A stretch of 27,817 bases of DNA. It comes from Fibrobacter sp. (GTDB taxonomy: Bacteria; Fibrobacterota; Fibrobacteria; Fibrobacterales; Fibrobacteraceae). The translations under genes were made by a program, and so were the position numbers. Position 1 is the first letter of the stretch. Each line of letters opens with the position of its first letter. Positions 22,222 to 27,817 of the stretch are shown one piece after another. Location: NCBI GenBank assembly GCA_017520105.1, contig JAFWRL010000105.1, positions 1-27,817 of the forward strand. The letters are read 5' to 3'. A model generated the notes under the pieces. That model was not told the origin of the DNA and did not search any database. It saw nothing but the letters and a program-made list of their open reading frames with translations.

Positions 22222-23547
22222 TTACCTATGTTCGTTCGTGGTCGGTTCCATCCCGCGGAAGAAACTCAGACTATCAAAATCATTCTTGAGTTCCTGCACG
22301 GCCGCTCCAATCATGTAAAGGCTTCCCGTGATGAGGATCGGCGAGCTGTCCGTGACGCTAGAACAGACCTGGTCCAGATATTCTTTCGAGAACTCGCCTG
22401 CACTCGACACGTTCAATCCAAGTTTTTCAAGTTCATTCTGCAAATCTGCGAGTTCGCGGAAACGCGGGTACGGAGTCCGCGTAATATGCCAACAACTCAC
22501 ATGTGGAGCCATGAGCTTGAGCATTTCGCCAACGTCCTTGTCGCGAAGTGCGCCGAACACGCAATGGAACTTTTGTCCCGGATAGTATTCATCAAGAGTC
22601 TCGACCAGACGGCGAACCGCATGGGAATTGTGCGCTCCGTCCAAAATAAACTGAGTGTTGCCGTTCGAGTCCACCAACTTCTGCATACGTCCCGTCCAAG
22701 AACGAGTCGTGAGCGTTTTGAGCGCAAGCGCATCATCATAACGAACAAATTCATATCCAGTTTCTTCGCTATCCAATTTCTGCAAAAAGAGTTCCGCAGC
22801 ATTGAGCGAAAGGCTTGCGTTTTCGACATAATGTTGTCCTAAATTCGGCAATTCGATATTGCTACGAATTTCAGGAACGACACACGTACAGCCACGAGTC
22901 GAAGCGAACATGCGGGCTTCTTCAATCAGTTTTTCGTTCAGCCCGCCAAGCACAAATACCTTGCCGCGACCATTCGAAAGAATGCTTTGAGCGGACCCAG
23001 CCACGCCCATCTTCTCCTTGAGGATGGCGCTCTCGGTTTGACCAAGCACTTCAGTATGCTCTAGCCCGATACTCGTCAGCACAATCAAATCGCCATCTGC
23101 GACCGCAGTACTGTCCAAACGACCGCCCAGTCCAGCTTCAAGAACGGCGACATCGATGCCCTGTTCAGCGTAATAGAGAAAAGAGACAATCGTCAAGACT
23201 TCGAAGAATGTCGGTTCGACACCGGTCTCCTCGGCAGCAGCCTTGACCTTCATAATCAGACGGTTGAGCGACTCATCATCTATCGGCGTATCGTTGATAC
23301 GAATGCGTTCCCGCAAGTTCACCAGATGCGGGCTCGTGTAAAGCCCAGTCTTAAGTCCATGCGCCTGCAAAATCCCGGACAGATAATAACTCGTAGAACC
23401 TTTGCCGTTCGTGCCGACAACATGAATCGTCTTAAATTTTTTTTGAGGGTTTTCAAGAACTTCGCAAAGTTTACGCGTCGAAGCAAGCCCCGGCATCATC
23501 CCGAATATGAGCCGAGAATTCAAATATTCCAATCCGTCCTGAATCAT
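22222..23547 (-). CDS. folC: Folylpolyglutamate/dihydrofolate synthase FolC
   Basis: The enzyme adds glutamates to folates and, in many bacteria, also makes dihydrofolate. The ATP-binding P-loop is GTNGKGS (45-51 from the chosen start), followed by TSPHL (71-75). Further family motifs are LEAGLGGRLDSTA and the C-terminal DGAHN segment. From ATG 23547 it has 441 aa, normal for the family. I reject the longer ORF that starts 25 codons upstream, because a TATATT box overlaps that stretch and ends 6 bases before this ATG. No Shine-Dalgarno sequence is present, so the transcript is probably leaderless. Confidence 0.93.
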   Translation of the reverse strand: MIQDGLEYLNSRLIFGMMPGLASTRKLCEVLENPQKKFKTIHVVGTNGKGSTSYYLSGILQAHGLKTGLYTSPHLVNLRERIRINDTPIDDESLNRLIMKVKAAAEETGVEPTFFEVLTIVSFLYYAEQGIDVAVLEAGLGGRLDSTAVADGDLIVLTSIGLEHTEVLGQTESAILKEKMGVAGSAQSILSNGRGKVFVLGGLNEKLIEEARMFASTRGCTCVVPEIRSNIELPNLGQHYVENASLSLNAAELFLQKLDSEETGYEFVRYDDALALKTLTTRSWTGRMQKLVDSNGNTQFILDGAHNSHAVRRLVETLDEYYPGQKFHCVFGALRDKDVGEMLKLMAPHVSCWHITRTPYPRFRELADLQNELEKLGLNVSSAGEFSKEYLDQVCSSVTDSSPILITGSLYMIGAAVQELKNDFDSLSFFRGMEPTTNEHR

Positions 23548-23553
23548 GCCTAA

Positions 23554-23559
23554 AATATA
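23554..23559 (-). promoter_or_regulatory. -10 box of folC, leaderless spacing
   Basis: On the minus strand TTTG precedes TATATT, followed by TTAGGC and the ATG at 23547. The same TTTG-TATATT form appears upstream of the 21586 lipoprotein gene. Confidence 0.5.
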
Positions 23560-23651
23560 CAAAGTTAAGGTGCCCACAGAGCAATCGACAATGCCTAGTT
23601 GGTAGAACTTAGCAAGCTCCAAATTTCAAACGCTAGCAGATTTCTTCCGAT

Positions 23652-23689
23652 TATATTACATTTTACATGTTCACAATTTAAATCAAGGG
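23652..23689 (+). promoter_or_regulatory. -10 box and Shine-Dalgarno sequence of the endonuclease gene
   Basis: TATATT (23652-23657) is followed by a leader of about 34 bases with AAGGG (23685-23689) eight bases before the ATG at 23698. This gene has an ordinary leader, unlike its neighbour folC. Confidence 0.4.
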
Positions 23690-23697
23690 TTACTTAT

Positions 23698-24501
23698 ATG
23701 AAAGTATCAGCAAGCGCTGTCGCTTTGATTCTTTGCGTTTTCGCTGCATTCTCGTTCGCGAAGGTGAATCCGGAAGCAGCTCCCAAGCACTACAACTACC
23801 GCGATGCAGGTAAGCAGATGAGACGCATCTATTACGGCGATCTCCAGCGAACACTCTACTGCGATTGTCGGTACATCGACAAGAAAAAGGTCGATTTCAG
23901 TTCATGCAACTACAAACCGCGCGAAAACGAAAAACGCAAGAGTTTCAAACGTGCCGAACGCATCGAATGGGAACACATCGTCACAGCCCACAACATGGGG
24001 CAACACCTCCCCTGCTGGCGCGACGGCGGCCGCAAGAACTGCAGCGCTAACGACTCCACGTTCAAGATTATGGAAGGCGACCTCCACAACCTGTACCCCG
24101 CCATCGGCGAAGTGAACGGAGACCGTAGCAACTTCATGTTCAACCAATGGACGAACAACCCGACTCCGATGTACGGAGAATGCGAAACCATCATCGACTT
24201 CGAAGAAAAGAAGGTTCAACCCCGCAAAGAAGTCCGCGGTCTCATTGCACGCGTGCACTTCTACATGGAAAAGACTTACGGCATCAACCTTTCCAAGCAA
24301 GACCGCAGACTTTTCGAAGCCTGGGACAGGGCTTACCCCGTCACGGAACGCGAATGCGAGCGCGACCGCCGCATTTTCAAGGTCCAGGGCGACCACAACC
24401 CGTTTGTCTTCGAAAAATGCCAGGAATCTGTCACGCCGGTTGATTCTACAGCAACAGCTGAACCCGCAGCTCCTGTTGACAGCCTAAAAGCAAATAACTA
24501 A
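23698..24501 (+). CDS. endA: Endonuclease I family periplasmic nuclease
   Basis: A signal peptide (MKVSASAVALILCVFAAFSFA) directs export. The His-Me (beta-beta-alpha metal) active site is EWEHIVTAH with the general base at H93, and the metal-binding asparagine lies in DLHNLYPAIGEVNGDRSNF (N131). These match the E. coli EndA/Vibrio Vvn family, which cut DNA and RNA non-specifically in the periplasm or outside the cell. Several cysteines (55, 57, 70, 106, 115) suggest disulfides, as in that family. A Ser/Thr/Ala/Pro-rich tail follows residue ~245. The start is ATG 23698 with AAGGG upstream; the longer ORF adds 33 residues ahead of the signal peptide and is rejected. Confidence 0.9.
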   Translation: MKVSASAVALILCVFAAFSFAKVNPEAAPKHYNYRDAGKQMRRIYYGDLQRTLYCDCRYIDKKKVDFSSCNYKPRENEKRKSFKRAERIEWEHIVTAHNMGQHLPCWRDGGRKNCSANDSTFKIMEGDLHNLYPAIGEVNGDRSNFMFNQWTNNPTPMYGECETIIDFEEKKVQPRKEVRGLIARVHFYMEKTYGINLSKQDRRLFEAWDRAYPVTERECERDRRIFKVQGDHNPFVFEKCQESVTPVDSTATAEPAAPVDSLKANN

Positions 24502-24517
24502 ATTTAGGACTCCAAAT

Positions 24518-24552
24518 CTTGCAAGTCGTGCCAAGCTCTGCCAATTTGCAAG
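24518..24552 (+). promoter_or_regulatory. Possible hairpin in the rpsD leader
   Basis: CTTGCAA (24518-24524) and TTGCAAG (24546-24552) are perfect complements around a 21-base loop, upstream of the rpsD Shine-Dalgarno sequence AGAGG. Ribosomal protein S4 represses its own mRNA in other bacteria, so this might be an autoregulatory site. A 7-bp stem is weak evidence. Confidence 0.3.
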
Positions 24553-24584
24553 CGTAACCAAAGAGCTTCCTCAAAGAGGTAAAT

Positions 24585-25190
24585 ATGTCCTCCTTCCGCG
24601 GACCTAAAGGTAAAGTAGCACGCTCTCTCGGCGTTGCCGTTTCTCAGAAGACACAAAAGGCTCTCGACCGCCGCAACTTCGCACCTGGCCAGCATGGTCA
24701 GACCCGCAAGAAGTCTGCTTCCGTTTATAAGCAGCAGTTGGTCGAAAAGCAGCGTCTTCGTTTCACCTACAACATTTCCGAAGCTCAGCTTGCCAAGGCA
24801 TACAAGGAAGCTAACCGTCGTGAAGGTTCTGCAGGTGACAACCTGATGATCTTGCTCGAAACCCGTCTTGACGCTATGGTCTATCGCATGGGTTTTGCCC
24901 GTACGATTTTCGCAGCCCGCCAGTACGTTGCACACGGTCACTTCACTGTGAACGGTGTCCGTAGCTTCTCCCCGAGCCGCCTCATCAAGGCTGGCGACGT
25001 GGTCGCTGTTCGTGAACAGTCCAAAGAACACGTCCAGATCAAGGAAGCTATCGCTAACGCAGCTCCGGCTCCGGAATACTTGTCTGTCGATCTCGGCAAG
25101 ATGCAGGGTTCTCTCGTGAAGCTCCCGCTCCGCGACCAGATCCCGGTCAAGCTCGAAGAACAGCTCGTCGTGGAATACTACTCCAGGTAA
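24585..25190 (+). CDS. rpsD: 30S ribosomal protein S4
   Basis: S4 binds 16S rRNA and starts assembly of the 30S body. The protein has the conserved N-terminal part (RRNFAPGQHGQTRKKSASVYKQQL), the S4 RNA-binding domain (RLDAMVYRMGFARTIFAARQYVAHGHFTVNGV, near residues 90-122) and the C-terminal VKLEEQLVVEYYSR. There is no zinc-binding CxxC set at the N-terminus, so it is the zinc-free form. Its length of 201 aa is normal. Codon use is strongly biased, as expected. It stands alone and not in the alpha operon with rpoA, with an AGAGG Shine-Dalgarno sequence and its own terminator. Confidence 0.97.
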   Translation: MSSFRGPKGKVARSLGVAVSQKTQKALDRRNFAPGQHGQTRKKSASVYKQQLVEKQRLRFTYNISEAQLAKAYKEANRREGSAGDNLMILLETRLDAMVYRMGFARTIFAARQYVAHGHFTVNGVRSFSPSRLIKAGDVVAVREQSKEHVQIKEAIANAAPAPEYLSVDLGKMQGSLVKLPLRDQIPVKLEEQLVVEYYSR

Positions 25191-25225
25191 GCCGTTTAGA
25201 GCCGACAAGGTTCAAGCTTTTAAAG

Positions 25226-25251
25226 ACGCTCGCAGTAATGCGGGCGTTTTT
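25226..25251 (+). terminator. Intrinsic terminator of rpsD
   Basis: A 9-bp stem, ACGCTCGCA with TGCGGGCGT (one G-U pair), closes a GTAA loop and is followed by a T-rich tail (TTTTTATTTT). Confidence 0.85.
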
Positions 25252-25307
25252 ATTTTGCTCACTCGCCTACACAATGTCACCCCGGACACCGTTCGCTTTG
25301 ACTACTT

Positions 25308-25321
25308 AGTGCTTTAGCACT
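25308..25321. other. Short palindrome in the rpsD-GH8 gap
   Basis: AGTGCT-TT-AGCACT lies in the 257-base gap upstream of the GH8 gene, followed by a TGATCA palindrome near 25326. No gene is seen in this gap. These could be regulator sites for the GH8 gene, but they stand more than 100 bases upstream of its -10 box. Confidence 0.3.
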
Positions 25322-25434
25322 TATGTGATCATGATCCGCGTATGGGGACGGGGCAGTCAGCTCAGCAGCAAAAACACATAAAACAGTTTTTACGGTTTTC
25401 ACACGCAAAGCCATCGCGCGAGCTAATACATTTC

Positions 25435-25440
25435 TATTTT
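25435..25440 (+). promoter_or_regulatory. -10 box of the GH8 gene, leaderless spacing
   Basis: TATTTT is followed by ACTTGTC and the ATG at 25448. There is no Shine-Dalgarno sequence. Confidence 0.4.
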
Positions 25441-25447
25441 ACTTGTC

Positions 25448-26566
25448 ATGAGAAACATTTTTGAAGAAATCGGAAAGACTCCCGCCGAAATCGAGGCGAA
25501 ACTCAACAAGGCTTTCGCGCAACTGTTCGAAGGCGACCGCGACAATGAGCGCATTTGCTTTGACAAAGGCAACGACATGGCGTACATCGTGGATATCGGA
25601 CACAACGACATCCGCTCCGAAGGCATGAGCTACGGCATGACGGTCGCCGCACTACTCGGCAAACAGGACCTTTTCGACAAGCTGTGGAAGTTCTCCAAGA
25701 CGCACATGAAGAACACGGAAGGCGACTTGAAGGGTTATTACGCTTGGCAAGTTTCAACCGCAGATTTTTCGATGATGGATCCGGGTGCAGCACCCGATGG
25801 CGAAGAATACTTTGCCGCAGCGCTCCTCTATGCCGCCAAGAAATTCAATTGCGACGAATACAAGCGCGAAGCCATTGAACTCATCAACGACATGGCGCAC
25901 AAGCCTCAATCTGGCGACGTCTATACGATGATGGACGTGAACGCGGGGCTCGTGCGGTTCTCGCCAATGAAGGGGAACGACTTTACCGACCCGAGCTACA
26001 ACACAGTCGCATTCTACAGAATGTACGGAGAGGCAAGCGGCGACGACATTTGGGGCAAAATTGCAGACAACAGTGTCGCTTACTTGAAAAACGCATGCCA
26101 CCCGGTCACGGGACTTGCAGCTGACTACAGCGAATTTGACGGTTCGCCCAAGAAGACACCTTGGCACCCGGAAAGCGATTGCTTCTGCGGAGACGCCTGG
26201 CGCGTCATCTGGAACTTGGGACTTGACGCCGCGACTTTACAGGATAAAGGCGCACGCCCCGAAGTGAGCGACTGGGAAGTTTCTGCAATACGCAAGATTC
26301 TCAGTTACTTCGACGGACGCCGCCCGTACCTCGCCGACATGCGTGTTGACGGGAGCGCGTTCCCGCGCGAGGCAAGGCTTGCCACGGGCGGCCTCATTGC
26401 GATGAACGGCGCAGCAACGATTGCGCTCCCCGCTGGCGATCCGCTTATCAAGCCGTTTGCCGAAGACCTCTGGAACATGGAAGTCCCGACAGGCACTTGG
26501 CGCTACTACGACGGATTACTTTATATGCTCGGTATGCTCGCCTGCTCCGGGAAATTTAATGTGTAA
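25448..26566 (+). CDS. GH8 reducing-end xylose-releasing exo-oligoxylanase (Rex-like)
   Basis: The protein aligns by eye along its length with the GH8 Rex enzyme of Bacillus halodurans. Shared features are a start like RNIFEEIGKTPAEIEAKLN, DIRSEGMSYGM with the general acid E58, PDGEEYFAAALLYAA (116-130), and CHPVTGLAADYSEFDG (217-232). The GDAWRVIWN segment holds the base D249, and the protein ends WRYYDGLLYMLGMLACSGKF. Rex enzymes remove xylose from the reducing end of xylo-oligosaccharides. No signal peptide is present, so it should act in the cytoplasm on imported oligosaccharides. At 372 aa it is normal for the group. It is convergent with a GH9 cellulase 37 bases away. Confidence 0.88.
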   Translation: MRNIFEEIGKTPAEIEAKLNKAFAQLFEGDRDNERICFDKGNDMAYIVDIGHNDIRSEGMSYGMTVAALLGKQDLFDKLWKFSKTHMKNTEGDLKGYYAWQVSTADFSMMDPGAAPDGEEYFAAALLYAAKKFNCDEYKREAIELINDMAHKPQSGDVYTMMDVNAGLVRFSPMKGNDFTDPSYNTVAFYRMYGEASGDDIWGKIADNSVAYLKNACHPVTGLAADYSEFDGSPKKTPWHPESDCFCGDAWRVIWNLGLDAATLQDKGARPEVSDWEVSAIRKILSYFDGRRPYLADMRVDGSAFPREARLATGGLIAMNGAATIALPAGDPLIKPFAEDLWNMEVPTGTWRYYDGLLYMLGMLACSGKFNV

Positions 26567-26603
26567 CAATTTCGCGGAGATAATTTTAAACAATTTACAG
26601 AAT

Positions 26604-27817
26604 TTATTTGCAAAGCAGTAGAAGTGCGGCGGTCAGCGGGGCGCTCCAGTTTATCGCGACTTCGTTGCTTGCAAACGAACATTGTTCGTCGGCATAGGAC
26701 TTTCCGCGGGAATCGTCCGAGTAATGCGTATTGCGGTGGATATCTTGACGGTCCTCGTTTATTCCGCCAACGACAAGCCCCGGCACCGGTTCTTCAACGC
26801 CATCGGAATGGCTGATGCGGTGATGCGGATGCTTAGGCGAACTCCATGCGGAACCCGTCACAAAGCTCACATCGACAGGATTGCGACCATAAATGAAATT
26901 AATTTGTTCCATCGCTGCCGCGCGGTACTTTTCTTCACCGTGCCACGTATAAGCTAAATAAAGCGTAAGAGCATGGTTCGCGATATCGCCATTACTGCCC
27001 CAAATGAACTTACGGATTGACAAGCCGTAAGGGTCTTCTGCTTGCAAGCGGAGTATTTCGTCTGCGGTATATTTGAACGCCATTCTTGCTTTTTGCGTCC
27101 ATTCGCAGTCCGTTGTGGCAAGTGCAAACCACGCCAGATTCTGCGTCGAACGCCACTGCAAACCATACGTCGGCAAATACACTTCCATGTCCGATGGCAG
27201 CTGAGCTTCAATCCGTTCAAGCAATTCCGCGACGTCCACATTCGCTGTCGCCAAAACGTTCTCGCCACCGGCGTTTTTCAGTTCGCGGTAAAGCATCGCT
27301 CGCGCCCAGAAAAAGTCGTCGCCTAAATCGGGGTCTCCATATCCACCACTGCCTTCCGTATTGTGCGGCCAATCCACTTCGGGATTTTTTTCAGCCCACA
27401 AATAAGCTTGAACGCTAGCCACTAAACACTTTGTCGCAAACGCAGCATCAACGTCCGCAAAAACGCGATGAGCCTGTGCCAAAGCCCCAGCAAAATTGAG
27501 CGTCGAAGAAGTCGATTTCCCGAGGATATAACGTTTTTGCGATGCATCCGATTCCGCAGGCGAAACAAAACCGTCCCAGCGGTACGGAGTCACCTTGAAG
27601 AACACACCGCCATCGTCATCCTGCATCCGCAAGAAAAACTCCAGCTCGAAACGGACCTCGTCCAGCAAGCTCGTCGGCTGTTCGAACGATTCCTTGAATG
27701 CAGCGCCGCCCACGAACGCAGAATTCTTACGCAATTCACAAGCAAGCATCAGCGTCGCAACGCTCACGCCGCCATTCACGATGTACTTGCCGTAATCGCC
27801 AGCATCGTACCAGCCGC
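26604..27817 (-). CDS. GH9 endoglucanase/cellulase, 5' end outside the window
   Basis: The frame is open to the right edge, so the N-terminus is missing. The first visible residues, GWYDAGDYGKYIVNGG, contain the GH9 DAGD motif with the catalytic base aspartate. Near the end are SPKHPHHR (substrate-binding His/Arg) and DEQCSFASNEVAINWSAPL, which supplies the catalytic acid glutamate. The (alpha/alpha)6 barrel seems complete after that. No C-terminal binding or sorting domain follows; the protein stops at LLLLCK. Many GH9 enzymes with this form have an N-terminal Ig-like domain, which would lie outside the window. It should hydrolyse beta-1,4-glucans. The location (secreted or not) cannot be seen. 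Confidence 0.9.
   Translation of the reverse strand, partial: GWYDAGDYGKYIVNGGVSVATLMLACELRKNSAFVGGAAFKESFEQPTSLLDEVRFELEFFLRMQDDDGGVFFKVTPYRWDGFVSPAESDASQKRYILGKSTSSTLNFAGALAQAHRVFADVDAAFATKCLVASVQAYLWAEKNPEVDWPHNTEGSGGYGDPDLGDDFFWARAMLYRELKNAGGENVLATANVDVAELLERIEAQLPSDMEVYLPTYGLQWRSTQNLAWFALATTDCEWTQKARMAFKYTADEILRLQAEDPYGLSIRKFIWGSNGDIANHALTLYLAYTWHGEEKYRAAAMEQINFIYGRNPVDVSFVTGSAWSSPKHPHHRISHSDGVEEPVPGLVVGGINEDRQDIHRNTHYSDDSRGKSYADEQCSFASNEVAINWSAPLTAALLLLCK

Noticed and set aside
22222..23622. Longer FolC and endonuclease starts overlapping each other
   Set aside because: The 5' extensions overlap divergently across promoter-like sequence and add nothing to the family fold. Starts at 23547 and 23698 are better supported.
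25326..25343. CRP-like site (TGTGA-N6) upstream of the GH8 gene
   Set aside because: Only the left half matches the consensus.
1..27817. tRNA and rRNA genes, insertion sequences, phage genes
   Set aside because: No cloverleaf, rRNA segment, transposase or integrase was recognised on either strand. This was a reading by eye only.

Overview
The window most resembles a Fibrobacter-type chromosome (Fibrobacteres, FCB group). This is inferred from gene content and was not tested by a search. It carries a GH8 exo-oligoxylanase next to a GH9 cellulase, a complete Tol-Pal operon, a second TonB/ExbB/ExbD system and a bacterial UbiA-type prenyltransferase. Base composition is mixed: the first ~5.3 kb is AT-rich and made mostly of unrecognised genes, while the rest is more balanced and largely housekeeping or envelope genes.

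Layout. (1) 18-3103, minus strand: a compact AT-rich operon of five unrecognised genes (two membrane proteins, a cytosolic protein, a lipoprotein, a 42-residue ORF). (2) 3269-5336, minus: an AAA+ ATPase and a membrane-anchored Asp-box protein, with a 37-bp dyad over the ATPase promoter. (3) 5337-5558: a cluster of short palindromic dispersed repeats. (4) 5559-10880, minus: a TonB2-like operon, DUF3450 - TtpC-like - ExbB - ExbD - TonB - TPR protein. (5) 10981-11095: a structured GC-rich element ending in a terminator. (6) 11150-15395, minus: an amber-interrupted small gene, rsgA, two unknown envelope genes, nadD and a RluA-type pseudouridine synthase. (7) 15465-16412, plus: UbiA-family prenyltransferase. 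(8) 16417-21396, minus: tolQ-tolR-tolA-tolB-pal-cpoB. (9) 21586-22125, plus: a small lipoprotein with a strong terminator. (10) 22222-23547, minus: folC. (11) 23698-25190, plus: endonuclease I and rpsD. (12) 25448-26566, plus: GH8 exo-oligoxylanase, convergent with a 5'-truncated GH9 cellulase that runs off the right edge.

How the genes work together. Two ion-motive-force-driven envelope machines lie in one window. The Tol-Pal operon should tie outer-membrane constriction to division, and the TonB2-like operon should energise outer-membrane transport. Both use ExbB/TolQ and ExbD/TolR motor pairs. The glycoside hydrolases at the right end fit a plant-fibre degrader.

The most unusual signal is repetitive. 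Nearly every tandem repeat noticed has a 7-bp unit (AGGAAGT, CGAAAGA, CTACTGY, TAGTTAM, GGTATGA). They lie at gene starts, operon junctions and promoter -35 regions, and three tracts lie inside reading frames (TPR protein, TtpC, RsgA). They are often joined to a ~40-bp dispersed element. Because 7 is not a multiple of 3, copy-number changes would shift frame or promoter spacing. A second signal is that several genes have a TATATT-like box only 5-7 bases before the start codon and no Shine-Dalgarno sequence, which suggests leaderless transcripts.
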